Below are positions 50,901 through 61,169 of a DNA stretch of 64,000 nucleotides, in pieces. Both the position numbers and the translations under genes were made by a program. Numbering within the stretch: position 1 is the stretch's first letter; each line of letters starts with the position of its first letter. This DNA comes from Nomia melanderi (Eukaryota > Arthropoda > Insecta > Hymenoptera > Halictidae), in contig NC_134999.1 of NCBI RefSeq assembly GCF_051020985.1, positions 1,240,001 through 1,304,000 of the forward strand, given 5' to 3'. Under the pieces are notes generated by a model, which made no database searches, was not told the origin of the DNA, and saw only the letters and a list, made by a program, of their open reading frames with translations.

Positions 50901-51411
50901 TTGTTAGAAATCACAGCAATGTGGAAATGTTTCTTGATAAGTAACAACTGCACATTTGTCTATAATATATTGCTTATGTGCTATTATCATAGTATTGTAT
51001 TTAGTTCAAATGGTATTTAACCTGTACATAATTTTAAAACCTTTTTAAACTGATTGTTCGTTTTTATTAATTGTAATTAATTTGTTCGTTACCTAAACAA
51101 GTCTTTGATATTGATAATGATAGAGATATATAAACAAACTTGTTTTAAAAACACATAGATTATAAACAAACTTTACTATGTAAAATATATTGACATTATA
51201 AATACGATGTGTATTTATATAAAAGATGTAGTATAGTAAGGAAAAATGTAAGTACTAACGTGGTGTCCTGCAAAAGGTTTGTGTCCTGTGTTATTTTAAC
51301 GTTCTTTTGCGGAGAATAGTGATGATGAGAGACGGCACTGCGAGGATGATGCGGTCCACGAAACCCATTAGAAAATCCCGCGTATAGACTGATCAGAATT
51401 ATAGTTATCAT
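35945..51411 (-). CDS. MCFD2-like secreted EF-hand protein, four coding exons
   Basis: Exons on the minus strand are 51411-51260, 49011-48925, 42560-42400 and 36081-35945, with GT-AG introns of 2248, 6364 and 6318 bp. The coding length is 537 nt (178 residues). MCFD2 binds LMAN1/ERGIC-53 to carry glycoproteins from the ER to the Golgi. A hydrophobic signal peptide (MITIILISLYAGF) is followed by a HHH-containing segment, an HLKEDMGDVAEQL region like the human DQEHIMEHLEG, and two EF-hand loops at residues 83-94 and 144-155. The linker between the loops is longer than in human MCFD2 (146 residues), and a basic tail is added. ATG 51411 is preceded by an in-frame TAA and by a TTGCAG acceptor, so a 5' non-coding exon lies upstream. 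Confidence 0.9.
36557..36576. promoter_or_regulatory. AGGTCA inverted repeat with a 4-base spacer
   Basis: Eight-base arms GGAGGTCA and TGACCTCC are separated by TCGG, giving two AGGTCA half-sites facing each other. Nuclear receptors bind such half-sites, usually with other spacings in insects. It lies in intron 3 of the MCFD2-like gene, 0.48 kb upstream of the last exon. Function is unproven. Confidence 0.4.
37160..37694 (-). pseudogene. Non-LTR ORF2 C-terminal region
   Basis: Readable segments are KASKIEKSKCNRIYR-like (EQASKIEKSKCNRIYRYS), TTKYLEKDGIKD and RKYWLEEQERKCTMCGRYIGTLEHLVNAC. The CxxC...H...C pattern near the end is the zinc-binding tail that follows the polymerase in this group. 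Frameshifts separate the pieces. Confidence 0.75.
37695..38262 (+). repeat. Dispersed repeat family, copy C, inside the non-LTR ORF2
   Basis: It matches copies A and B from a CCTTATAGAGTT block to an AAAAGCTTTTCA block. The short shared reading frame is broken here by a small indel near 37820. A run of 16 C at 38078-38093 replaces the run of seven in copies A and B. It splits the reverse transcriptase from its C-terminal tail, so it was inserted after the non-LTR element. Confidence 0.78.
38263..39160 (-). pseudogene. Non-LTR reverse transcriptase domain
   Basis: The minus strand reads GITLLNSGYKVHAAILN near 38820, LLDFFVDLKMAFDGINKKRMW with the palm Asp, and VVYADDLVLLAKSASEM with an intact catalytic YADD (about 38330). 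The GCPLSP motif before it is worn to CTLSL. Frameshifts lie near 38660-38760. The domain ends abruptly at repeat copy C. Confidence 0.85.
39590..40320 (-). pseudogene. Non-LTR apurinic-type endonuclease domain
   Basis: Segments on the minus strand are FWNIAGLWKEDPDF and FIGLIEAWMDEQKW (about 40280-40170), WNIAAVYSKEIGKIEKHWDE, IIREDFNARLKEE with the DFNA motif, and GSDHQPLMMRLN carrying the SDH triad (about 39625). These are the landmarks of the nuclease that nicks the target for reverse transcription. A stop and shifts near 40115-40160 break the frame. Confidence 0.82.
40330..40951 (-). pseudogene. Non-LTR ORF1, lysine-rich coiled coil and RNA-binding-like part
   Basis: Two overlapping minus-strand frames read a long charged helix (LEEIQKKERENRIEINREIK and onward) and then an EEMNKFIQKKVHCQMIKVKQIK...DMTKKERNIQRRIIEIAK segment. 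That pairing is the usual ORF1 of the hymenopteran elements with this kind of ORF2. A frameshift near 40740 divides it. Confidence 0.7.
41466..41716. mobile_element. Short foldback element related to the one at 42815-43546
   Basis: The left arm begins CTCTCACCGATTTTTATAC and the right arm, reverse-complemented, begins TATTCTCACCGATTTTAATG. The inner left sequence (TCGGCTTTAGTTTCTGAG, then ATAGCGCGTCTTTGAGAG) matches the arm of the larger foldback element downstream. No transposase is encoded. Confidence 0.65.
42785..42808. repeat. (AGT)n microsatellite
   Basis: Seven or so AGT/TAG units in a row directly left of the large foldback element, in intron 2 of the MCFD2-like gene. Confidence 0.9.
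42815..43546. mobile_element. Foldback/MITE element with arms of about 300 bp
   Basis: The first 300 bases and the reverse complement of the last 300 match throughout, with landmarks TGCTTAG, CTCTCCG, GTCGTCAACGGAAG, ATACATGAGCGCGTCCGTGA and AGTAGTGGTA in the same order. Only about 70 bases between 43135 and 43205 are unpaired. There is no coding capacity. Transcribed RNA would fold into a long hairpin within intron 2 of the MCFD2-like gene. Confidence 0.85.
43680..44620 (-). pseudogene. Second non-LTR reverse transcriptase fragment
   Basis: The minus strand reads FIDLNAVFNSIDETKL, EIYKEVQNVVRLEEGYTYYF, EVRQGCILNPRLF and then LYYANNMIMIVNNKKSMKEI, where the catalytic YADD has become YANN. 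Further on KYVKYCLGLNQCTPGFIILKE matches the region after the polymerase. Frameshifts separate blocks. The two lost aspartates make it dead. It belongs to a different subfamily from the element at 37130-41390. Confidence 0.82.
44700..44844. repeat. Inverted repeat with 30-base arms
   Basis: CAGCGAAAAACTAATAGTTAAAACTTAG at 44700-44727 is the reverse complement, with two or three mismatches, of 44815-44844. The spacer is about 90 bases. A worn GGGTAAACCGAGGCGAATTG motif precedes it and a GATTCACCCC...GGGAAACCCATG region lies near 45440-45480, so this may be part of a short DNA transposon. Confidence 0.6.
46570..46830 (+). pseudogene. Gypsy reverse transcriptase relic
   Basis: In shifting frames the sequence reads an FQGCIMFAVIDLVR palm segment, an EKTVIITS segment and MPFWLCNALQTL...YMNAI...CNCYADGVLC, the Gypsy pattern of M-P-F-G-L-C-N-A-P and the catalytic box. 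The second Asp of the box is Gly. It is a short isolated relic in intron 2 of the MCFD2-like gene. Confidence 0.6.
47236..47575 (+). pseudogene. Tc1-like transposase relic, C-terminal half
   Basis: The frame reads KYIDLLNNIVIWFIEENHGNV, FQQNDAPIHNAKK (the second catalytic site, order of D and N swapped), a TAG in place of Trp, then CSPDPKFIENLWGTLSRTVYE with the third acidic residue. The N-terminal half and the ends are not recognisable. It resembles the relic at 52593-54012. Confidence 0.75.
49220..49241. repeat. (TA)n microsatellite
   Basis: An uninterrupted run of TA units in intron 1 of the MCFD2-like gene, just upstream of exon 2 in transcription. Confidence 0.8.
49911..50835 (-). mobile_element. 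Mariner-type element (925 bp), internally deleted, TA-flanked
   Basis: TA lies at both ends (49909-49910 and 50836-50837). The left end starts CAGGGTGTCCCGTAACTGG; the right end, reverse-complemented, reads GAGAGTAACCCGTAACTGG. Inverted arms of about 180 bp match, including a GTACAAGCGAAC block and a TTTTTTCATA block. Between them the minus strand carries only the end of a transposase with PPDLSALDFYLW, the segment holding the third catalytic acid, and QVKQKIIIAFERLKLRNDTL. It lies in intron 1 of the MCFD2-like gene. Confidence 0.85.
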
Positions 51412-52592
51412 TTATTTACCTGCAACAATTAATTTCTTATTATATAATTTATACGCTTGTGTAAACCTGCGTAAAGGATATACTGTGTATATAATTAACA
51501 TGGAGGTTTTTAAAAATTAATGTCTCTAGGCTTATAACTGACAGAAATGATCTAAAATTCAGTTGGGGGTTATCTCCTTAGCCTCGGATACTTAAGATTT
51601 TTTAAAGATATTTACAATCATACTTGTCTTTTAAATTGTTTTTGTGCGTCAGTATGTATTGAAAATCTTGAATATTAAAATAAAACAAACGAAATGTGAA
51701 CAAATCAAAGTCAACATATCTATTATCAAAAATATTCAATAAATTTACATAATCCTTACGAAACAGAAAGTGATCCCTATCGCAGGACAGTTTAAAATAT
51801 GTAGTATACATGTGTTTCAAATATAGTTAGCTAAACATTTAGGGACATCAATTTAAACTTCATGCCCCCCATCGAATCCAATTATATCTATATACAGTTT
51901 CTTCAACGGCAATTTAGCAAACAGTTTGTTCATCTTGTTTTATTATATTTCGGTTTTGCCTTTCCTTTTTATATTTTATCAGTTTCATTACACTTTTTGT
52001 TCTCGTTATCTTTCTGCTTTTTATAGTTATGTAACGTATAACATAGTTATGCTATTGTCCGGGAGTAAAAAAGAAACATTTGTGTCCAATTTCAGGAAAC
52101 AGAACAAGCCAAAAAGAATTGAAGTTGTTGAAAAACTTATATGTAATATATATAACATACATATCTCCGCGATCTTACGGAAATCTATGCTGGCACTGTA
52201 TCTCCAATTTGATATTACGCACAGACTGCTTTCAGGACACAAAGTGATATTATTTGTTAATTAGGTTTATGAAGTTTAGGCTAATGAAGGTCAGTACTTT
52301 TTTTACTCAAAATTTAACGTTCTTCGATATTTTGTCAGACAGAATATAGCATTCCATTAAAAAGAAACGAAACGTTTCCAATTATAAAAAATACATTACA
52401 TAATGTATCCTTCTAAACCATACAACTTTTCTACAAAAAGAAAATTTTTCTTTTTCATAGAATGCATATTTTATAAGTTATTGAGGGTGAACAAGTTGCA
52501 TGTATCACCCTTATATTACACATTAATAAAATTAACGCATAAATAAAGTTACTGTTTGCTAAGAAGCAATTAATCTAATACATGCAATTAAG

Positions 52593-54012
52593 TAGCACAC
52601 GCGTGCTATCTTCAATTTCTCACGTTATAATTATGATATAGGAAAGGTGCAAATACATAAAGATTACCTTCTACTAGTATGTAAACACTACCTATATTGC
52701 AATTTCTACAAGATATTCTCTTAGGAGGAATGTAAACACACAAATAGTCAGAGACAAAATTATAGCACACTCAAGGTTTATTTTGATTTTCTTCAGTCTG
52801 TCACGAGGTTTAAGGAAGTTAAAGTGGTCAGTCAGTGTTCAGTGCTTCCTGACATTGGTATCTGTCACATTACGTGATGGGTCGTGGTAAAAGATTGTCT
52901 AACAGTGAAATAAACGCAATTCTTATTTTAAGAAAACAGAAAGTAACAGTGAAATGAAATGAAAAGCTGAGTATAACGTATTAAAAGGCGTGGATAACTA
53001 CGGTAAAAGGAAAAGCACTGGAAGGCCAGCAATCCTATCACACCGTGACACGATAGCAATACTTCGTGGTGCATCAAATTCTTGTGCTACTGCAAGAGAA
53101 ATTGCTTGTAAAGCTGGTGTACATACTAATATTCAAAATGTTCAAACGTCGAATTTGCGAAAAAACACATACTGAAGGAAAACCTGGGGGAATATAATCT
53201 TTAGAAATGAAAAACGGTTTTGTCTGGATGGTCCAGATAGTAGTGCATACTATTATCATGACATTCAGAAAGGACAATTAACAAAAATTAGACGACAAAT
53301 GAAAGGAGGTGGAACAATGATTTAGGCCGGCATATGTTACAAAGGGAAAACGGATATTAATTTTATACAAGGAAAAATGAATAGTGCAAGTTATTTGAAA
53401 TTAATTAAAAACCAAATTGATAAGTATGCACAATGCATTGCAGGTACAAAATTTGTGTTCCAGCAAGGCAATGCTGCCATACAAACGGAAAAAATTATTC
53501 GTAAATTTTTTTCACAGGAGAAAATTTCTGTTTTAGTATGGCCGGCCTGTTCTCCGAACCTCAACATAATTGAAAACTGTTGGGGATTATTATCAAAAGC
53601 TGTCTACGCAGAAGGTAGACAATTTGAAAATTTAAATGATTTAAATATCTGTATTAAAGGGGAATGGAAAAATTTATTACTATGTTCGATTGAAGTATTG
53701 TATAAATCCTTAACAAAAAGGATGATAGAAGTAATTGAAAAATACGAAGGTCCCACAGATTATTAAACACAGGTACAGTTATATCATTTTTGTATTTGTC
53801 TATTTTAAATTTATATAATATGGTATATTTTTCAGATGTGCTATCATTTTGTCTGAATTCATTTGGGGTATTTGTATTTTTACTGAGAGAATTCATAGAA
53901 GAAAAGTCAATAAAAGTTATGTTTACATACTAGTAGACGGTAGACTTTATGTATCATTTGCACCTTCCCTATGCCATAATTGTAACGCGAGAAATTAAAG
54001 ATAGCACACGTG
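52593..54012 (+). mobile_element. Tc1-like transposon relic with about 100-bp inverted ends
   Basis: The left end (CACACGCGTGCTATCTTCAA onward, 52596-52695) and the reverse complement of the right end (CACGTGTGCTATCTTTAA onward, 53925-54010) match along about 100 bases, including GGTGCAAAT and CTACTAGTATGTAAACA blocks. The ends also form a local AGCACACGCGTGCT palindrome. A decayed transposase lies between. It lies upstream of the first coding exon of the MCFD2-like gene. Confidence 0.82.
52877..53766 (+). pseudogene. Tc1-like transposase, all three catalytic acids affected
   Basis: From MGRGKRLSNSEINAIL (52877) the frame breaks early. Readable parts are a GRPAILSHR segment, then IIFRNEKRFCLDGPD where the first Asp has become Asn. 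Further on come FVFQQGNAAIQTEK where the second Asp is Gly, and CSPNLNIIENCWGLL with the final Glu retained but the S-P-D motif worn. A TAG replaces the Trp of the conserved T-M-I-W-A-G motif near 53323. The open C-terminal part runs from 53377 to 53766. Confidence 0.85.
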
Positions 54013-57000
54013 TTTATTCAAACCACAGCAATTTTCATTACATTTTAACAGAAGGAAAACATGTTAACACTGTAATCCTTCAAGTGTTTTATATAATTTT
54101 GAATGTGTACACGTATTAGTATAATTATTTATAAGTGGTTACGAGTATACTAGAAAAAATCGGTGTACATGTACTTGTCAATTATAAATTGGTATAAATT
54201 AGTGTAAATTGCAACAAAAGGACAAATATTTCCATTGAATTTTTAACAGAATTTATGTATTTATTGTTTAAAGACTTAGTAATATTATTTAGAGCACTTA
54301 AAATGTGTTGATTCACAAAGAGACAAATAATCGATATTAAGAATTAAAAAAAATTTCTATTATACAATCAAATATTTGGAGAAGAAGAATCGAAATATAA
54401 AAGGTTCATTTGCTTTTTGAGAATAGAAATATATTCCGTACGGTTAAAGTTACTGATTAGAATAATCAAATCTATAATTCTATATTCAAATCCTATCTCA
54501 TTGTTTCCTGATTGTCATGTTTTATTTAGCAATGTTTAGTACATTATTATTTGAAAATTTATTAAAATTACGTATATTTTTCTTGCTTTACCTAAAATGT
54601 ACTTCAAATAACAGCAACGAGCTTTGTTTTCTCCATGAAAAGTATAATCACCATTAAACAAAAAATTGGAGGCTGTTAAACAATTTTTGAATGAGGAAAA
54701 TACTAAATCAACACAGGAACTATTCAGCATGTATTTACTCTTTTCCCATATTCAAAGGAATGTTTTGATAAAAATTAGTAATTTAATGTTCTGTTATATG
54801 ATAAGAATTTCTTTACAATAATACTTTTTGCCAATTCTTTAATTACATTATTTTTGTACAAGAAAGAATATTTGCGGATAATGTGAATTTTTATTTTACA
54901 AAATGTCCAACTTTCTATGATATATTTCGAATTACGTTTAAAAACAGAAACAGAAGGTGCAAATGTGAAAGGACGAATGACACTGCACGACATTTCTTAC
55001 TGTGCCCAATAACAATAGGACCTGCTGGGACATGTTCATCGACTATGTTGCCGTAGTAGTGCTTATTACCACTTCTAGGGGCTGAACACCCCTTAGCTAG
55101 CGACAGATGGGCGGTAGAGGGAGTCCCAGTAATTATTATGCGATTACCCACAAGCCCATTGATTTAGATTGGACCCGGGGGGCGCAGTATACGACACTGG
55201 GCCCGTCTTCAAATTTGCTACGCATCACTCGTTAGAAACTTGACTACATTTTCAAGAAGGTGCGATAAATGAACAACTTTTTTTCAAAGAATGTCTTAAT
55301 AACGTATTGTTCATATAAAAAGTGAACTACATCGGAGACACGATATGTAGGAATTAATTTATTTTAAAAACAGCTTGGAATGAAGAATACGAGGAGCAAA
55401 AAGAGATGCAAGTGCATATTGATGTTACAAGACATGCTTACTTGTTTATTTTAATCATAAATTCAATGAAGGTGTTTTCACAGCGAAAATATATTGTTAT
55501 AATTAAAACACCAGAGTTAATATGTATTACATTATTTAAAAAATACCTTAACAATGTATTGACTACATAAGAAGTGAACTATCCAAGGAACAATATTTAT
55601 AATTTAATTTATTTCAAAATCATCTGGAAATGAACAACACGATGAAACAGACGAGCAAACGTATATTAAAGTTTCGAAGCATGTTTAGGACTAATTTTTT
55701 AAAGTATAGATTGGAGAAAAAGTATTTGCATTGGGAAAATCTATTGCTACAATTGAACACATCAAAGTTAGCATACTGTATCATGAATAATATTAAACGT
55801 GAACAAAAGAAACGTTGCCACTGTTAAGAAAAGTTCGAATCACTATTGTGACTTTTGAAACGAAAAAGGGCAAATAGAGGTGTCATTTCTTGCCGTGTTT
55901 GCTCTCGAATTTAACACTCGAAAGTATATACAGGACAATCGGAGATAGGTGTTAAAAAACACACAAGACAGACAGGAATCCGGGGTACTTACGAATCAAT
56001 TTTCTATAGGCTTACGGCGGTCGAGTGAGAATGCATATGTTGAGGGTGCCCCAAGGGGCTTTCCATGCAAGTGGACCCCCCGGGTACGCACCCCAGTTGG
56101 AACAGAACACCCTCGATCTCCCTTCTTCGTTCTAGTGTCGAAATCTATAAATAATTTATATCATTTGGTCCATTCACCGAAAGAGCCCATATGTACCTGT
56201 GTCGCCTTACAGGGGATCTGTGACCGCTTCAGATTTTTCGTGCAGAACATTATTAAGAATCTCGGTTTGGTATTTGTTGCACAGTCATTTGATCGACAGA
56301 TTACAACCAGTTGCATTTGTATCTGTTTTATCAGAAACAATTTAGCATTCATACTTCTTTCGATTGATTTTACAAATTTTAATCTTTATATAGGCACATT
56401 GATCATATTCAGTTACCGCAATGTATACAGGCGTGCAAAGTTTACATAACATTTCGTTATTTGGAGTTTTGTTATTAATAAACTATAGAATCTTATGTAT
56501 TTATAGCCTACAAAAATATTCAAAAGCAGGCGTAGTAATAGAATTTGAATAAAGCTGAATGTAGTGTTATTTTATTGAAGTTATATACATTATAGTATTT
56601 TCTTAGAACATAAATGAAATGAAATTATATTTTTACTTTCAATTTCAGTTAAGTATGTTTTTTATTATGATAACAACATAATATTGGTAAAAAGGGGTTT
56701 TGTTTACTTAAGGAATGCTACTAACTTTGAAATCATAACCTGCCTAAAATTTTTGAAAAGTAATGTATATGTTACCCTTATCAAATTGAACATTTCTAAA
56801 TACGTGTTATAAATTTTCAGTATTTAAGGTGTTTAAGTTCATTTTTAGGAGGAATAACGTACTTACCACGTACATACAACGAGAACGTTTATACGTATAT
56901 TAAAAATAAGGGTAAATGTACAGTTTAGCAGATTTTTCTAATTTTTGTTATTTGCTTAGTACTGATTCACAAAAACATTTGAAACTGGATTTGGGTTCGC

Positions 57001-57410
57001 TTTGGGTTTGTGATAAACTGAAACTTAAAAAATCACTATAGCTAAATACACCAAAATTGGAAAGACGCTTTCCAAAGAACTATACATTTACCAAGATGAA
57101 AAATGTAAACGTTAATGATAGTAACAGTCGCATTAATTAATACAAAATTTTAACAGAACTCAAAAGAAGAAGCATCAACAAAGAAATTTTAATAGTACCT
57201 AATATTAAAACCAAAGGAACCCTTTAAAATTGACATTATTTTAATTTGTTGCGTAAATATATCTTCATTCGTTTCATTCTGAACCAAAGAAAATTTCAGA
57301 TTGTAACACGTTTTGGGGTAAAAGGTTTTCTGTCGAAAATCTCATCCTTACGGATTATTTCATACGAGGGAAATTTAATATCACGAAATCGGATATTCTG
57401 CTTGCAAATG
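54013..57410. other. Mostly AT-rich non-coding DNA with two GC-richer patches
   Basis: No gene is recognised. GC-richer patches lie at 54990-55230 (with GACCCGGGGGGCGC near 55171) and 56010-56120 (with GGACCCCCCGGGTACGC near 56083); both could be worn non-LTR or SINE tails. Between them two diverged direct repeats occur (55292-55440 and 55547-55692). Confidence 0.45.
55292..55692. repeat. Diverged direct repeat, two copies about 255 bp apart
   Basis: Copy 1 (55292-55440) and copy 2 (55547-55692) share, in order, CTTAA-AA-GTATTG, AAGTGAACTA, TTAATTTATTT-AAAA, CTGGAATGAA, GACGAGCAAA-like and a final CATG. Identity is moderate with small indels. Neither has a conserved reading frame across both copies. 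Confidence 0.6.
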
Positions 57411-57850
57411 TGTTTTTAAATAACCCGCGCCCTTTGTCTTCCGATATTCAGCAACCGAGACTATCGGAGCACGATCTTTAGCGCAGCATCGAGAGGGGTA
57501 TCTCGCTACCCTCGAGTTAGGTTAGCTTAACCTAGCGTCGTGATGTTACCGGAGTCGCGAGTTGCGACTTGATCCAGCCAAATTCGCGATATATAGGTAA
57601 ACAATGGGTTATAATGCTACTTTACCTTGACTCGAGAACCTCGAACAACCGATTATTGATAGTGAAATGTGGTTTACACGGTGATTTAATTTTTCTCCGT
57701 TGATATTTCCGGTGGTGTTTCAGACTAGACTTCGCACGGGGAGATCGCGTGTCACTTATCGACGTTTTTCACGGAGTTTGCGTATTGGAGGAGTTGCTCG
57801 AGCCTGTTCTTTCTTCAAACGGGTCACACGGCTTTCGTATTTCGTAAATG
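57411..57850 (-). promoter_or_regulatory. GC-richer island; candidate promoter and 5' exon of the MCFD2-like gene
   Basis: CpG content rises clearly against the AT-rich surroundings. On the minus strand a donor-like CAAG|GTAAAG occurs with its exon end at 57626, which could close a 5' non-coding exon that splices to the acceptor just before the start codon at 51411. A TAGGTTA-GCT-TAACCTA palindrome lies near 57518-57534. The link to the gene is inferred from position only. Confidence 0.35.
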
Positions 57851-60758
57851 AATAGGAAACTCGTTAAACCGATATTTATGTGCTGCAATAGACGAAGATA
57901 TTTTTTTTATCGTTATAAACTTAACCATCGTTATTGAAACTATTAATCTTGAAAAGAAAGGGAGAGAACAGCGTTTTCTAATGATACTAGAATCGCTTTT
58001 AGTTAGGAAAGCTATTATTTTTAAAAGTATCAGAAATAAATAGCTGTCTATGTGGCAAATAATTTTATCTATGTCACGATTTACTTTTTCTAGGATTAAT
58101 ATATAGTATTAATGAGTAATATAACATATAAATAATTCAACATGGTATTGTAAGTATTCAGTAGTATATGGTATTATATTATAGATCAATTACGTTTATC
58201 AAGTTACGATCATTTTCCTAAATACTTGAAAGACATTTTAGTGAGTTTACATTTACACAATGAGACACATTCTAATGTAGTAGATTCATTATACTGTTAA
58301 TATAATTACTGTGTTTATTTAAATGTTTACCGAGAGAAATTATCCATTAGAAGTACTAATGTAGTTTTTTATTAGTATCTTTTATTTAAGCGGATGAATT
58401 TTAATAAATGCGAAATTTATTAAATATATATTACCTGAAAAATTGTAATACATATGTGAGGAAAATAAAGATGTAACCTATAAATTGTAATGAATTGGAT
58501 AATTAAATATAAATGTTTATAAAGTGTTATTTGTGTCATTTAATACCTTGTTGTTATCTACATTTCATTTCACATGTTATTATTATGTTACACTACTTTG
58601 TAGGTTCTTCAAAAAATAATTTCAAGTAATATTAAAATGATTAACCTTGCCATGACTTCGTTACTTTTTTTAAATTTGAAACAAAATGATAAATTTTACA
58701 ACATATTTTATTCAGAAGAATAAAACATTTACATTTGCTTCACTTTTTAAATACCGTTCATTGTACAAGTGGCTTTCTTTGAATAATAAATTTTGAGATA
58801 TAGGTATTTTATCATATCATGTTAACTTAATCATTTTTAAGTTTTACATTTTATAAATATCTCTATAAGTTTGACTATTGATTGGAATTATTAGAGAAAT
58901 TTGTTTTAATACCATTGTAAATTTATAAAATATCGAGAATTATTTTAATTTACTATCAGTATAAAAAAGCGTTTGCTTCGACAAATGTTCGATAGAGTTC
59001 ATTAAAAAAGAATAATTTAATTTTTCTAAGAAAAAATTATACAAATATATAATTAATATAAATCAAACAATTTTATTCTGTACACGTTAGGAAGTTTAAA
59101 GAAACGTACATATTTGTAATAAAAAATTTTGATAGGAAAATGTGTAACAGAAGTACTTACTATAGTACTATAAAAATAGGATTTTTATGTATTAAAGGTA
59201 TATGTATACGTTTGCGATGGAGTCAGATTGCATACAGCAACAGGAAAAAATATTTATACATTCATTCACACATCGTTCATAATTGGTTTCATTTGACAAT
59301 ATGTCTCTTTTTCTAATGTAGAATTAAGTTGAAAATTATTTACACCAGACTACATCATTGTTCATAATTGAGCTCTCTAAAAGAATAATTTTATGTAAAT
59401 ATACTTTAACCCTGCTGCTGAAAAGAAAGAGCATTTCTGTTAATTTATAAAATGTTTATGAAAAATTATTTGTCACATCAATCGTACACGGTTAATATTT
59501 TCTCTTGATGGTCCATTATATTGTATAAAACATTAAAAAATATGACTCAAATCTAATTCAGATCTTTTTGTAAAACAATCTTCGACAGATTGCTTCTATC
59601 CAATTTATTTTATTTTAAACGATATAAACGATGGTTTGTTTAAATATATAATAATAATAGAAATCATAAAAGTTAGTAGTGTCTATTCTGTAGTATAATC
59701 TAAATACTATTTATTATTTATAGTTGTTTTCCAATATTGAAATCAATTACGAATCGAACAAGTAGCTAAGCAAAAAGAAGTGATTTTGTAGCCGTCTGGA
59801 GGCGAATGTGGGAACTGCCATTAGAACTTCCTTCATCCCTGTACAGGTGATAAATAAGGACAATACCACGGATACGTTACAAGGGTCCATTTAGGTGAAA
59901 AATTCCTTAGAACTAAGAAAGTCTATCAAACTTTATTGTTGTAATTTACTCGATCTAATGCTGTTATTTATTCGACCTAGTCGTCATTCATTTTCTTTGT
60001 GGACGGTGCATATAGAAGAAAGTTTGGTATTTACTTCGTGAGTTGTTGACTAATATTAAATCAAACTAATTGCAAGCGATGAAAGATATAGACACAATTT
60101 TCTTTCCATGAATATCGATGTTGATTGTTAAGTTGCAGAGATCAGCATATTGTATAGATTTTTTCTCACTCCTCTGCTGATAATGGTGGCTTCTGTGTCA
60201 TAACAGGTAAAGAGACACTATCATTCGACAGGTAAACGAGCATTTCACTGACCATATAAAAATATGATCATTTTATAGTAAGTACTGCTTACTGAAACAT
60301 ACGAACACTTTTGTGAAATATTTGTTATTGACACTGTTCTTATTTCTAGTTCTTTTATAGTTCAATTATTGACTTGCTGTGCCGACTGGGAAATTATAAA
60401 ACTAAATAAATAAAAAAACACTCTTTTCTGTTTACTTAACTAGTAATTCAGTTTTGTTTCCTTAATCAATGTGTAATTTTATGGTTTCATAAACTTTTAT
60501 TATAAAATAAACGATTTTGAAAATCTTTCAATTTATCTTTATCAGTATTTATCTGACCTTTCGTCAAGAAGAGTAAGTATCAGTGTCGCTACGAAAAAAT
60601 GTTATATTGATTACATATGTCACGAATGTAATAATCGATCAGTGATAAGCGAGTTAATGACTGAAATACTTCAACATCAAATCTTTTTCAAAGTTTTTCA
60701 TAGCATGAAAGAAGTAATTGTTCGATAATGGAAATTTAACAAAAATGTATAGGAACAT
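57851..60758. other. AT-rich DNA, no gene recognised; two weak exon-like signals
   Basis: Nothing is recognised over most of it. On the plus strand a 55-base segment at about 59791-59845 lies between a TTTTGTAG acceptor and a CAG|GTGATA donor and is open in one frame. A second short segment near 60207-60231 lies between TAACAG and CAG|GTAAAC. Neither has family motifs, so they are only hints of exons of an unseen gene. Confidence 0.35.
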
Positions 60759-61067
60759 TTACATTAGAAAAATTACACAGTAAGTTTGTTGTTTAATTAT
60801 CAGATGCAATTCATTATAGCAAAACACATCGAGTTTTACAAAATTGTAGATTCCCTTGTTCTGTCGTGGACATTGGAAGACTGGTAATGGATTTTGTAGT
60901 CCCTCTGTGAACTTTTTTCGTTGATCTGGTGAGATTTGCGGTTTTGGGCGCTGTTGGCCGTCTGTTGCTACAAATCGACTTCGGTTCATGTCATCCATCC
61001 GTCTGGTGGGTGCACCCTTGCTTGTGGTTGCTGCTGCTCTTGTTAGAATTCTACTATTTCTCTGCAT
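60759..61067 (-). other. Possible coding exon of an unknown gene
   Basis: A minus-strand frame opens at ATG 61067 and reads basic, Ser/Thr/Pro-rich sequence (TSKGAPTRRMDDMNRSRFVA and onward) for about 80 codons before turning AT-rich near 60830. A good polypyrimidine tract and CCCTTACAG acceptor lie about 40 bases upstream of the ATG. The GC content is higher than around it. No known family was recognised; chance is not excluded. Confidence 0.3.
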
Positions 61068-61169
61068 ATTTCAAGGTTAGCATTTATGACGACTGTAAGG
61101 GATATAAGAAACGTGATGGAAAGAGAGAGGCAGAAACGAAAGTAAATCATTACTGCTATCAGTAAACAA

